From assembly GCA_902827205.1 (NCBI GenBank), contig LR792634.1, positions 372,001 to 436,000 on the forward strand: 64,000 bases of DNA, given 5' to 3'. This document shows positions 44,336 to 53,077 of the stretch, one piece after another. Source of the stretch: Methanocaldococcus lauensis (GTDB lineage Archaea > AGJL01 > Methanococci > Methanococcales > Methanocaldococcaceae). The translations under genes and the position numbers were made by a program. The notes under the pieces are model-generated. The model did no database searches and was not told the DNA's origin. It worked only from the letters and a program-made list of their open reading frames with translations. Numbering within the stretch: the first letter of the stretch is position 1; each line of letters begins with the position of its first letter.

Positions 44336-45337
44336 TTATAGAATTATATCAATTTTTTCTCCACAGACTTTGCATCTTTTTGTTTCTACATCTAAATTAA
44401 CTATTTTAGCGTTAAATATATATCTTTCTATTAGCAAAGCTCCACAATTTGGGCAATAAGTATTTTCTCCCTCATGCCCAGGGACATTTCCAATATAAAC
44501 ATACTTTAATCCTTCTTCAATAGCTAAATTTCTTGCCATCTCTAAGGTTTCTATTGGTGTTGGAGGGACATCTGTTAATTTGTAATCAGGATGAAATCTT
44601 GAAAAGTGTAGTGGAGTTTCTCTTCCCAACTCATCTCTTACAAAGTGTATTATAAATAATAAATCGTCAATATTGTCATTATAACCTGGAACAATTAAAT
44701 TCGTTACTTCTACATGTATTCCTAATTTTTTTGCTAATTTACAAGTTTCTAATACTGGCTCTAAAGTAGCTTTACATACTTTTTTATAAAAATCAGCATT
44801 TCCTTTAATATCTATGTTCATAGCATCTACTGGCAAAGCCTTTAATGGTTCTTTCTCTATGTATCCGTTAGTAATCATCACATTGAATAGCCCTTCCTCT
44901 CTTGCTACAACTGAAGTATCGTACATGAACTCATAATAAACTGTTGGCTCCGTATATGTGTAAGATATTCCTGGACAGTTGTATTTTATAGCAATTTCTA
45001 CAATTTCTTCTGGTGTCATTTCTCTATAAGGAATTTCATCAGGTGGAAATTGGGAAATTGTCCAATTTTGACAGTGTAAGCATCTAAAATTACAGCCTCC
45101 AATAGCTAAAGAAACCACTTGAGTTGTTGGATAGAAATGGAATAATGGCTTTTTTTCTATCGGGTCTATTGCTAATGAGCAAACTTTTCCATAACCAATA
45201 GCATACAATGTTCCATTTATATTTTGTTTATTCCAACAAAATCCTCTTTTTCCATTATTAATTATACAATGTCTTGGACATAGGTTGCATCTAACTTTAT
45301 TATCATCTAATTTCTCATAAAACATAGCCTCTCTCAT
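44336..45337 (-). CDS. amrS: AmmeMemoRadiSam-system radical SAM enzyme
   Basis: A 333-residue radical-SAM protein. It has an N-terminal cysteine cluster CNLCPRHC (about 17-24), the SAM cluster motif CNFRCLHC (about 82-89) and a C-terminal zinc-ribbon pair, CPNCGALL and CKVCGEK. This combination is the AmrS member of the AmmeMemoRadiSam system, whose other parts are an AMMECR1 protein and a Memo-family protein; neither is in this window. The reaction is unknown. GTTGGTGGAACT precedes the ATG. Head-to-tail convergence with mer leaves 16 bases. Confidence 0.9.
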   Translation of the reverse strand: MREAMFYEKLDDNKVRCNLCPRHCIINNGKRGFCWNKQNINGTLYAIGYGKVCSLAIDPIEKKPLFHFYPTTQVVSLAIGGCNFRCLHCQNWTISQFPPDEIPYREMTPEEIVEIAIKYNCPGISYTYTEPTVYYEFMYDTSVVAREEGLFNVMITNGYIEKEPLKALPVDAMNIDIKGNADFYKKVCKATLEPVLETCKLAKKLGIHVEVTNLIVPGYNDNIDDLLFIIHFVRDELGRETPLHFSRFHPDYKLTDVPPTPIETLEMARNLAIEEGLKYVYIGNVPGHEGENTYCPNCGALLIERYIFNAKIVNLDVETKRCKVCGEKIDIIL

Positions 45338-45385
45338 AGTTCCACCAACAATTCTTAAAGAAATTAAAAATTACAAATGCAATGC

Positions 45386-45434
45386 TACTTAATACACTAA
45401 TTTATCCCTAATAGCAAAAATTTCTGTAAGAAAC
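45386..45434 (-). pseudogene. Duplicated 3' tail of the DUF98 gene
   Basis: Minus-strand 45434-45386 reads LTEIFAIRDKLVY then stop, nearly the same as the C terminus of the DUF98 protein encoded just upstream (ITEIFAIRGKLVD). It has no start and is a leftover of a short tandem duplication or of a lost paralogue. It lies about 100 bases beyond the intact copy. Confidence 0.6.
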
Positions 45435-45460
45435 TTTAATAAAGTTTCATCAAAATTGAT

Positions 45461-45486
45461 GCATTGCTTCCTTATGGAAGCAACGC
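45461..45486 (-). terminator. Hairpin after the DUF98 gene
   Basis: TTGCTTCC-TTAT-GGAAGCAA, eight perfect pairs with a four-base loop, just downstream of the DUF98 stop codon on the minus strand. It may end or stabilise that transcript, though no strong T run follows. Confidence 0.5.
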
Positions 45487-45489
45487 CTC

Positions 45490-45996
45490 TTAATCTACTA
45501 ATTTTCCTCTGATAGCAAATATCTCAGTTATCTCCATCAATATTTTATTTTTGTATATTATGTTATATGTTCTTTTTGGTAATTTATTGTATTTGGTTTT
45601 TAGTAGTGATTTTAATCTATCGTCAAGCTCTGCAATGCCTATGTATTTAATCTCTCTCCTTGTTTCTAAGTTGTGTTTCCTTATAATTTTTCCTATTGGA
45701 ATATCTGCTGACAATAAATCTTTTTTTATTTCTTCTCTAAGATTTTCCTCTTCAATATTTTTAAAAGGAGTTTTTGAAATAGCATAAACTAATGGTGTCT
45801 CATTAACTTTAAGAATAACCTCCCTATAATTTGTATTATTGACAATTTTTTGATTTATTGTCTCTACTTTACAAACATCTTCAAATAAAATTTCCAAGAT
45901 ATTTGTTACACTTCCATCAGTTCCTAAGAGGATTTTTTCTTCATTCAGCAAAGGAAATTTTTTATTTAAATTAGATATTTCTTTGTAAATAATCAT
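45490..45996 (-). CDS. DUF98 chorismate pyruvate-lyase-like protein
   Basis: A 168-residue protein of the DUF98/UbiC-related fold, with LLNEEKILLGTDGSVTNILE near the N terminus and the substrate-pocket-like VILKVNETPLVYAISKTPF and LSADIPIGKIIRKHNLETRR (about 114-133), which recall chorismate lyases. Methanogens need such an enzyme to make 4-hydroxybenzoate for methanopterin, and an archaeal DUF98 protein has been shown to do that; here the role is inferred. GTTGTGATATT precedes the ATG. It is divergent from the M24 peptidase gene. Confidence 0.8.
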   Translation of the reverse strand: MIIYKEISNLNKKFPLLNEEKILLGTDGSVTNILEILFEDVCKVETINQKIVNNTNYREVILKVNETPLVYAISKTPFKNIEEENLREEIKKDLLSADIPIGKIIRKHNLETRREIKYIGIAELDDRLKSLLKTKYNKLPKRTYNIIYKNKILMEITEIFAIRGKLVD

Positions 45997-46024
45997 AATA
46001 TCACAACTACTTTTGGTGATAATA

Positions 46025-47045
46025 ATGAATAGTAGAATTGAAAGATTCTTAAAATATATGGAAAGTGAAAATATAAAAAAGGCGGTGATATTAAAGAAGG
46101 AAAATATAAATTATTTTTTAGGAAAATATTTTATGAGTTTTTCTGTATTAGTTTTTGAAGAACAACCTTATCTATATGTTGGTAAACTTGATAAAGATTA
46201 TGCAGAAGAACTTTTTAACTTTTTAGAAATTAGAGAGTTTAAAAGCTGGGAAGAAATATTTAAAGGATGTGATGGAGTTGAGAAGGAACTACCAATTAGT
46301 TATTTAAAATATATTGATAAAGAGTATAAAATAATATCCAACAAAATTAAAGAGCTAAGAATGATTAAAGATAAAGATGAAATTGACTTAATTAAAAAAG
46401 CATCTAATATTAGTGATAAAGCCATAAATTGGGTTTTAAATAATTTAGATGATGCTAAAAATCTAAATGAATATGAATTAGCGGCTGAGATAGAATATAT
46501 TATGAAAAAAAAATGGCTCAATAAAACCAGCATTTGATTCTATTGTTGTCTCTAATAAAAAAACTTCTCTCCCTCATGCTTTACCTACAAAAGATAAAAT
46601 AGAGGATATTTTATTAATTGACATTGGAGCTGTTTATAATGGCTACTGTTCAGACATAACGAGAACATTTTTATTAAAAGATGATGAAGAAATGAAAAAA
46701 ATCTATAATTTAGTTTATGAAGCAAAAAAAGTTGCTGAAGAATATTTAAAAGAAGGAATTACTGCTAAACAACTTGATAGTATAGTTAGAGAGTACTTAG
46801 GAGATTATAAAAAGTTGTTTATTCACTCTTTGGGACATGGTGTTGGCTTAGAGGTTCATGAGGAGCCAAGATTATCGAACAAATTAAAAGATAATAAAGA
46901 TATAATATTAAAAGAGGGAATGATAATAACTATTGAGCCGGGATTATATTTAAAAAACAAATTTGGTGTAAGAATTGAGGATTTATATTTAATTAAGAAA
47001 AATGGATTTAAAAAATTAAGTAAGGCAAAAATTCCAGAATATTAA
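46025..47045 (+). pseudogene. M24-family Xaa-Pro peptidase, interrupted by a single-base frameshift
   Basis: Positions 46025-46510 encode the N-terminal domain of an Xaa-Pro dipeptidase (RIERFLKYMESENIKKAVIL...AEIEYIMKK). The frame then breaks in a run of nine A (46505-46513). With eight A the text reads on as NGSIKPAFDSIVVSNKKTSL... and the M24 metal ligands follow: DIGAVYNGYCSDITRTF, HSLGHGVGLEVHE, TIEPGLY, GVRIEDLY. All metal ligands are intact. So this is either a recent frameshift, a sequencing error, or a site of programmed or transcriptional slippage. GGTGATAATA precedes the ATG at 46025. Confidence 0.85.
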
Positions 47046-47046
47046 T

Positions 47047-47652
47047 TTAAAATAATGGAAGTGCCTTTCTAATATCTTTTTCTATTTTATTTATTTCCTC
47101 AGCGTATTTAATTGCTATATCTTTCATAATTTTATCAATATCCTTTATTCCCAAATCTTCCAATCCTATAATTTCTATATGTTTTGCTCCTTTTGATTTT
47201 ACGTTTATTCCTAAGTGTATCTTTGAAGAAACAATTCCTTTACAGGCAATACATACGGACAGTTTTTTGTTATTATAGTATAAATCATCTCCATCTCTCC
47301 TTAGTTTTAAATTACAGTAATCTTCAATAATTTCTTTAGTTATGCAAACTAACAATCTTTGCCTTAAATATATTGTTTTTAAATCTATGTTATCAAAATG
47401 CTCTATAACAAAATTTATGGCATCTTCTGATTTTATTGGTATATCTATATCCTTTTCTCTTTTAACATCTTTTAAATCCTTCATATTATCAATTGTAACT
47501 TCCATTTTGCCTCTAAACACTACTATGTTATCTTTTTGAACATCAAAATTTTTAAAAGCCCATAACGACTCTATCTCTCTTCCAGTATAATTTAGTTTAT
47601 CTTTAACAAAAATTATTGTTATATAATCAGTGTCAAAAATCTCAAAGTTCAT
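47047..47652 (-). CDS. DUF366 family protein
   Basis: A 201-residue conserved archaeal protein matching DUF366: TDYITIIFVKDKLNYTGREI near the N terminus, RQRLLVCITKEIIEDYC and the C-terminal SVCIACKGIVSSKIHLGINV. The Cys-x2-Cys-like segment may bind metal. Function unknown. The ATG at 47652 is preceded by CGTGGTGATTTT; upstream in-frame starts would run into the neighbouring gene. It lies 4 bases after the radical-SAM gene stop, so the two are coupled. Confidence 0.78.
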   Translation of the reverse strand: MNFEIFDTDYITIIFVKDKLNYTGREIESLWAFKNFDVQKDNIVVFRGKMEVTIDNMKDLKDVKREKDIDIPIKSEDAINFVIEHFDNIDLKTIYLRQRLLVCITKEIIEDYCNLKLRRDGDDLYYNNKKLSVCIACKGIVSSKIHLGINVKSKGAKHIEIIGLEDLGIKDIDKIMKDIAIKYAEEINKIEKDIRKALPLF

Positions 47653-47656
47653 AAAA

Positions 47657-48517
47657 TCACCACGGTAATGGTTTATATTCTCTTTTAATATCTGGAACTT
47701 CTGAAAAAACATCATAAGTTATGTTGTTTAATATAAAGCCATCCATTTCTTTTAATTGAACTAATAAGCATCCTTTAATAGTGACATTAATTTTTGGGGA
47801 ATTTTCTTGCATTTTATTTACCATTAATAATAAATTTTTAATTTTACCAACCTCATCAAAGTTTATATTTAGATTTTTTAAGGAATTCTCATTTTCTTTG
47901 TATAAAATTAGATGATGTACCATAATTTCATCTACATAGCCGTTAAGTTCTTTAGATAATTTTAATAAATCATTATCATTAAATCCTGGAATATATATAG
48001 TTCTAACAATTGTATGTAAATACTTTGATGCTATTTTTATATTCTCTAAAACTTTGGAAAAGTAATCCCTTCCAGTTAATAATTTATACTTTTCTCTATT
48101 AAAAGAACTTAAACTAATCATTATTAAATCCAAACCTAAATCTTTAAATTCTTCTATAATTTTTTTATTTAATAAAACTCCATTTGTTTGTAAATCAACC
48201 CTCAACCCTAACTCCTTACAAAATTTAATACCTTTTTTTACTCCTTCCAAATCCATTAGTGGCTCTCCGTATTGAGAGATTGTAACCGCCTTTGCATTTT
48301 CTAAATTTCCATAAATACCTCTCTTAATATTTTTATGCTTAGAATAACAGTAAATACAGTTCAAATTACATTTTTGAGTAAGTTCTATAGAGGGATGATG
48401 ATAAGGATTTTCAATGTCTAAATTTATCCCCTCACATCCTATACAATGCTTAACTATCTTTAAATTTTTAACAATATCTTCCAATTTATCGCAAATTTCG
48501 TTTCTTAAAATTATCAT
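47657..48517 (-). CDS. Radical SAM protein
   Basis: A 286-residue radical-SAM protein: an early CIGCEG, the cluster motif CNLNCIYCYS (about 48-57), ISQYGEPLMDLEGVKKGIKF and TIVRTIYIPGFNDNDLLKLS, which is the usual second half of the barrel. No known subfamily is certain from the text; anaerobic modification enzymes and archaeosine-like proteins are possibilities. The ATG at 48517 (MIILRNEICDKL) follows GTGATGAGT; starts at 48523 and 48526 are alternatives. Together with the downstream DUF366 gene it forms a two-gene unit. Confidence 0.78.
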   Translation of the reverse strand: MIILRNEICDKLEDIVKNLKIVKHCIGCEGINLDIENPYHHPSIELTQKCNLNCIYCYSKHKNIKRGIYGNLENAKAVTISQYGEPLMDLEGVKKGIKFCKELGLRVDLQTNGVLLNKKIIEEFKDLGLDLIMISLSSFNREKYKLLTGRDYFSKVLENIKIASKYLHTIVRTIYIPGFNDNDLLKLSKELNGYVDEIMVHHLILYKENENSLKNLNINFDEVGKIKNLLLMVNKMQENSPKINVTIKGCLLVQLKEMDGFILNNITYDVFSEVPDIKREYKPLPW

Positions 48518-48701
48518 ACTCATCACAAAAGATTAAACTTTTTCTTTTTATGTTATCTTAAACTTAACATAAAATTTTCCATATTTTCTATATATTAGTT
48601 ATTATAATACATTAATATATTTATGTTTATAAATAAAATGATAAAAAGAACAAAAATTAATTAATAGATTATTAAAACAGTGACTACAATTAAATTTTAA
48701 T

Positions 48702-49262
48702 CTATTTTGCTTTTACTTCTTTAATTTCGACAATTAAAGTTTTTTCATCTGTTGGAAGTTTAGTATTAACTCTAACTTGTGCCTCAGCATTTCCTCCCTC
48801 TTTAGTCCTTAAAACTTTTCTTACAATAGCGGCACATATTAGCCCTTCTGGACTTAATGGAAACTCTTTATAACCTTGATGAACTAAAACCATATGTGTT
48901 GGGAGGAATATAGAATCTTTAATTTTAATTATATGGGTTTCTTCATTTTCTTTCCCTTCAGATATTACCTCAACATCTTTGCAGATACCCATTTCAAGTA
49001 AAGCAGATTTTATTAACTCTGCTCTATTTTCAACATTATATTTAAGTTGTTTATCACCAAGTATTTGGTCAACCATCTCAGCAATTACATCTCCAATTTC
49101 CTTAATAAGCATTTGACTCATTGCTGTAGCTCCTCTTCCTAAAACTTTTGAAACTGCAATAATGTATCCTGTTACCACTGCATTCATTAAAGGAATAACT
49201 CTATCCATATTTCTCCACTCTCCATTAACTTTTTGTAATAAATCTTTTGCCTGTTGGCTCAT
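48702..49262 (-). CDS. Conserved archaeal protein paired with a roadblock protein (unknown)
   Basis: A 186-residue, mainly helical soluble protein. The N-terminal half (MSQQAKDLLQKVNGEWRNMD, VVTGYIIAVSKVLGRGATAM, EIGDVIAEMVDQIL) has a hydrophobic pattern like a small ligand- or protein-binding domain; the rest is alpha/beta (ETHIIKIKDSIFLPTHMVLV). I cannot name the family with confidence. GGAGGGATACAGT decides the ATG at 49262. It is followed upstream by the roadblock gene, 66 bases away, so the two probably form an operon and may interact. Confidence 0.6.
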   Translation of the reverse strand: MSQQAKDLLQKVNGEWRNMDRVIPLMNAVVTGYIIAVSKVLGRGATAMSQMLIKEIGDVIAEMVDQILGDKQLKYNVENRAELIKSALLEMGICKDVEVISEGKENEETHIIKIKDSIFLPTHMVLVHQGYKEFPLSPEGLICAAIVRKVLRTKEGGNAEAQVRVNTKLPTDEKTLIVEIKEVKAK

Positions 49263-49328
49263 ACTGTATCCCTCCAAATACACCACCTCCATATTGAAGG
49301 TGGTATATTTAAACTTTATTTTTAATGT

Positions 49329-49673
49329 TTAAATCATAGCCTTTATCTTTTCAGCGGCTCTTTTCATGTTAATTCTAATTAAACCTAAATTAACTTTTGC
49401 ATCTGTTAAAACGACTAAAATCCCTTCTCCTGCATCAATCATCAATATTTTTCCATGCTCTCCTTCAACCATTGCCTGCTCTAAATTACCCATCCCTATT
49501 TCTGATATTGTTCTTTCAGAGGCCCCAAATGCCGCAGATGCCATAGCCCCTACAAGTTCAGCATCGACATTTCCTGGCAATTGTGAGGCTATAACTAAAC
49601 CATCTTTTCCTACAACCATTGATCCTTTAATCCCTTCTGTCTTATTTAATTCTACTAATACTCTATCTATCAT
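49329..49673 (-). CDS. Roadblock/LC7 (MglB-like) domain protein
   Basis: A 114-residue single-domain protein with the roadblock/LC7 fold: MIDRVLVELNKTEGIKGSMV, VGKDGLVIASQLPGNVDAEL, MASAAFGASERTISEIGMGN and ILVVLTDAKVNLGLIRINMK, the standard repeat of beta strands and helices. In bacteria and archaea such proteins regulate small GTPases (MglA/Ras-like); no GTPase gene is nearby here. GAGGGAAAAA decides the ATG at 49673. The perfect 23-bp array lies immediately upstream of its promoter region. Confidence 0.88.
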   Translation of the reverse strand: MIDRVLVELNKTEGIKGSMVVGKDGLVIASQLPGNVDAELVGAMASAAFGASERTISEIGMGNLEQAMVEGEHGKILMIDAGEGILVVLTDAKVNLGLIRINMKRAAEKIKAMI

Positions 49674-49761
49674 TTTTTCCCTCAAATTCAACAACATATT
49701 ATTATTTTACTTTAAATTTTTGCAATGATTATTTTGATAATTCAACTATTTAAAATTTTTG

Positions 49762-50167
49762 TATAGTAAAGTATATTATTATATTATAGTAAAGTATATT
49801 ATTATATTATAGTAAAGTATATTATTATATTATAGTAAAGTATATTATTATATTATAGTAAAGTATATTATTATATTATAGTAAAGTATATTATTATATT
49901 ATAGTAAAGTATATTATTATATTATAGTAAAGTATATTATTATATTATAGTAAAGTATATTATTATATTATAGTAAAGTATATTATTATATTATAGTAAA
50001 GTATATTATTATATTATAGTAAAGTATATTATTATATTATAGTAAAGTATATTATTATATTATAGTAAAGTATATTATTATATTATAGTAAAGTATATTA
50101 TTATATTATAGTAAAGTATATTATTATATTATAGTAAAGTATATTATTATATTATAGTAAAGTATTA
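49762..50167. repeat. Perfect 23-bp tandem repeat array (about 17.6 copies)
   Basis: The unit TATAGTAAAGTATATTATTATAT (23 bp) repeats without a single mismatch from 49762 to 50167, giving 17 whole copies and a partial one. It fills the 49674-50229 gap between the roadblock gene and mmp17. Each copy contains TATA-like sequence, so on the minus strand the array is in the promoter region of the roadblock operon. There are no spacers, so it is not a CRISPR array. Its perfect uniformity means recent expansion or active homogenisation. Confidence 0.95.
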
Positions 50168-50229
50168 TAAATACATAAATCTATGCATTTAAATGTTTAG
50201 ATAAAAATATATAAAATAAAAAATATAAT

Positions 50230-50796
50230 TTAATAATATCCAGCGGTATTCATTGTCTCTAATTTTTCTTTTAATTTAAATGCCTCTTCAATTTCTTCAG
50301 GTTTAAATGGTCTTTCAGAAGCTATAGAAACTATAGCCTTGTCTATGTATGTGTTTCTAATCCTCATACCCTCAGGAAAAACTCTATTCATAAAATCAAT
50401 TACTTTATCTATAAAATCTTTCTGAGTATCGTAGATATCCATATCTAAATCAATTTCAGAATCAGTAATAATCTCAAATCTTGAGGGTTGATCTATAACA
50501 TGTATCTTTTTTAATAAGTATGGAACATAGGTTTCGTCAGTTATTTTTAACTTATATATGGTTTTACCATCTTGTTTTTTTTGTTCCACAATTTCAGCAA
50601 AATCTCTTATTTTAATCATCTTTCTTGTTGGTTTTGGAAGAACTCCCAATATAAAATAAGGTTCTTTTTCCTTTGCAATAAATTCTACTCTAATTATTGA
50701 TTTTCCTAATAACAAATCTTCCAATGCAGTTTGTATAACTTTCGTATATATTTCCTTTCCAGATTTATCATCGCATTGAACAATAATCTCAGCCAT
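50230..50796 (-). CDS. mmp17: Methanogenesis marker protein 17
   Basis: A 188-residue protein matching the methanogen-only marker family 17: GKEIYTKVIQTALEDLLLGK (about 13-32), VEFIAKEKEPYFILGVLPKP and AIVSIASERPFKPEEIEEAF (about 154-173). Marker proteins 3, 7, 15 and 17 have been linked to activation of methyl-coenzyme M reductase; AtwA, encoded elsewhere in this window, acts in the same process. Starts compete at 50802 and 50796; AGGAAGGG spacing favours 50796. It is 85 bases downstream of the mmp15 gene on the same strand. Confidence 0.85.
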   Translation of the reverse strand: MAEIIVQCDDKSGKEIYTKVIQTALEDLLLGKSIIRVEFIAKEKEPYFILGVLPKPTRKMIKIRDFAEIVEQKKQDGKTIYKLKITDETYVPYLLKKIHVIDQPSRFEIITDSEIDLDMDIYDTQKDFIDKVIDFMNRVFPEGMRIRNTYIDKAIVSIASERPFKPEEIEEAFKLKEKLETMNTAGYY

Positions 50797-50881
50797 AGCC
50801 ATCCCTTCCTAAAATTAAATAAATTTAAATAAAAAGTTAATAAATCAAAGATAAAAATTTATTTAAAAACTCTTACCAAAG

Positions 50882-52120
50882 TTATGATTTCATCTTTTTG
50901 TATCTAAATCCTGATGCTAATAAAGCGGCTCCAACAGCTCCAATTAATTGAGAGTATCTTGGAACAATAATCTTTCTTCCTAAAACTTCTTCCATTGCTA
51001 AAACTAAACCTTTTAACAAACTACTACCTCCAACCAATATTACAGGGTCCCTAACATCGACTTCTTGAAGTTGTTGCTCAAAAACTTGCTCAGCAACTGA
51101 GTGAGCCGCAGCAGCAGCAACATCTTCTGGTTTTGCACCTTCAGCTAAGGCTGTAACTAAATCTTGAATACCAAAGACAATACAATAACTATTCATTTTT
51201 ATTTTTCTCCAATCACCTTTTGCTGCCAACTCTCCTAACTCCTGTAGAGAAACCCCCAACCTTCTTGCAGTTATCTCAAAGAATCTACCACTTGCACCAG
51301 CACAGATTCCCCCCATAGTGAAACCATCAGGAATAGCATCATATAATGAGATAGCCTTATTATCCATCCCTCCAATGTCTATAACAGTTGCCTCCCCTTC
51401 CTGCTTATCCGCCAAATATGCTGCTCCTTTTGAGTTAACAGTTAATTCTTCTTGTATTAAATCAGCATTAAAGTATTTTCCAACTGTGTATCTCCCATAT
51501 CCAGTTGTTCCAATAGTTTCTACTTGATCTAATGATATTCCCGCCTCTTTTAATGCATTATCAACTGCCTCTTTAGCAGAGCCAATTACATCCTTAGTAT
51601 AGATCCAACCAGTTCCTGCAACATCGTCATCTATCATAACAACTGCCTTTGTAGTTGTAGAACCACTATCTATTCCTAAACTTATACCTTCCTGTTTCTT
51701 TCTTGCTAATAAAGATTTTCTTTCAACGATTGTAGTTAATGCTTCCATTCTTGTTAATAACTCAGAAGCCTTAGTTCTTTCAGTAAAAGAATACATAACA
51801 ACTGGTAAATTGGTATTCTGCTGAATAAGTTTTCTAACTTCATTTCTAACCAATGCACCTTCTGCACATCTAAAACATGTTGCTATAAACACTGCCTCAG
51901 CATCTGTATTACCTTCAATAATTGACATTGCCCTTGCAAACATTAGTTTTAAATTTGCAGATCCTACCTTAAAACCTAATCTTTCTTCAACTTCATCAAT
52001 ATACGATAAATCGACTTCTGGAAAAACTAACTCTCCTCCAACACTATTAGCCGCTTTTTCTATTTCACGATAAACTCCGCTCCATTCTGCACCGCATGTT
52101 AATAATGCAATCTTTATCAT
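50882..52120 (-). CDS. mmp15: Methanogenesis marker protein 15 (BadF/BcrA-type ATPase)
   Basis: A 412-residue protein of the ASKHA ATPase family that includes benzoyl-CoA reductase activators and 2-hydroxyacyl-CoA dehydratase activators. Seen are the phosphate-1 motif [18 protein letters not shown] (about 148-165), the cluster-binding cysteine in [16 protein letters not shown] and [13 protein letters not shown], and the adenosine motif [16 protein letters not shown]. The first ~130 residues are a family-specific domain. It probably uses ATP to power low-potential electron transfer in MCR activation. GAAGGTGTAAAGT precedes the ATG. Confidence 0.87.
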   Translation of the reverse strand: MIKIALLTCGAEWSGVYREIEKAANSVGGELVFPEVDLSYIDEVEERLGFKVGSANLKLMFARAMSIIEGNTDAEAVFIATCFRCAEGALVRNEVRKLIQQNTNLPVVMYSFTERTKASELLTRMEALTTIVERKSLLARKKQEGISLGIDSGSTTTKAVVMIDDDVAGTGWIYTKDVIGSAKEAVDNALKEAGISLDQVETIGTTGYGRYTVGKYFNADLIQEELTVNSKGAAYLADKQEGEATVIDIGGMDNKAISLYDAIPDGFTMGGICAGASGRFFEITARRLGVSLQELGELAAKGDWRKIKMNSYCIVFGIQDLVTALAEGAKPEDVAAAAAHSVAEQVFEQQLQEVDVRDPVILVGGSSLLKGLVLAMEEVLGRKIIVPRYSQLIGAVGAALLASGFRYKKMKS

Positions 52121-52173
52121 ACTTTACACCTTCATAATTCATTATAGTATTTTTAGTTTTTTAATATTTATTT

Positions 52174-53058
52174 TTAATACTTATATGGAAAATTTTTTAT
52201 CAATTTTAGCATATCACTTTCTGATATATATTCCTTTGTGCCTATAATCAAACTTGGTCTTTCCAATATTTTACCAAACAATATTATAGGACATCTATTT
52301 TTTACAGCAATATCAACTACTTTTTTATATTCTTCCTCTGGAACTGCTAATATATAAGTTCCCAAGTATCTTGTAGCTCTTGGATATGGGAGAGAATATA
52401 TATTAGCTCCTTTTTTTGATTTTATTAACATCTCTAATAAATTTCCTAACCACCCTCCCCTTGATGCATCTTTACAGGCGTTTATTTTAATATTTTTATT
52501 TAAAATTTCTAAGTATGTGTCAAATTTTTTCTTTGCCTTATAAATTCTCTCTCCAACATCGCCCTCTACAGGATCTCCAAGCATAACTAACAAATCTTCC
52601 TCTTTAGCCCCTCCATCCCTTACTATTAAATCATCTTTAATTAATTCTCCAAAGACTGCCACTGAAATGCAAGATTTTAGACCTTCAATTGTCTGAGTAT
52701 TTCCCCCAATTATTGGAATCTCTAAACCTATACTCTGCTTTCTTAACCCATTAACAGCATATTTTATCTCATCTTCATTTTTTGCTTGAATAGCATTTAA
52801 TGCAAATTTTGGCTTAGCCCCCATTGCCACTACATCACATGCTGTATGAATTAAAGCTGTCTTAGCTCCTAATTTTAGAGGATATGGTCCTTCCATATTT
52901 AAAACAAAATTATTTACTACTATAGCGTCATCTCCTGCTTTAATACCACATTTTAAATTTTCAACTAAATCATCAAAATGCCAAAAGGCTTTTCTTGGAT
53001 AATTTGTTTCTAATATGTGATTTATAGCAATCTTTAACTCATATTCTAAATTTTCCAT
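52174..53058 (-). CDS. AIR synthase (PurM)-related protein, possibly methanogenesis marker 2
   Basis: A 294-residue protein with the PurM/SelD/ThiL fold: GIKAGDDAIVVNNFVLNMEG (about 42-61) with the ATP-binding aspartates, HTACDVVAMGAKPKFALNAI near 78-97, GGNTQTIEGL and CKDASRGGWLGNLLEMLI. The family makes or activates small molecules with ATP; one methanogen-specific branch is marker protein 2, and a place beside mmp15 and mmp17 makes that plausible. TTGGTGTGACT decides the ATG at 53058. Confidence 0.72.
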   Translation of the reverse strand: MENLEYELKIAINHILETNYPRKAFWHFDDLVENLKCGIKAGDDAIVVNNFVLNMEGPYPLKLGAKTALIHTACDVVAMGAKPKFALNAIQAKNEDEIKYAVNGLRKQSIGLEIPIIGGNTQTIEGLKSCISVAVFGELIKDDLIVRDGGAKEEDLLVMLGDPVEGDVGERIYKAKKKFDTYLEILNKNIKINACKDASRGGWLGNLLEMLIKSKKGANIYSLPYPRATRYLGTYILAVPEEEYKKVVDIAVKNRCPIILFGKILERPSLIIGTKEYISESDMLKLIKNFPYKY

Positions 53059-53077
53059 AGTCACACCAAATATTTTA

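Noticed and set aside
49762-50167. CRISPR array
   Set aside because: The 23-bp units are directly adjacent with no spacers and no cas genes are nearby; this is a simple tandem repeat.
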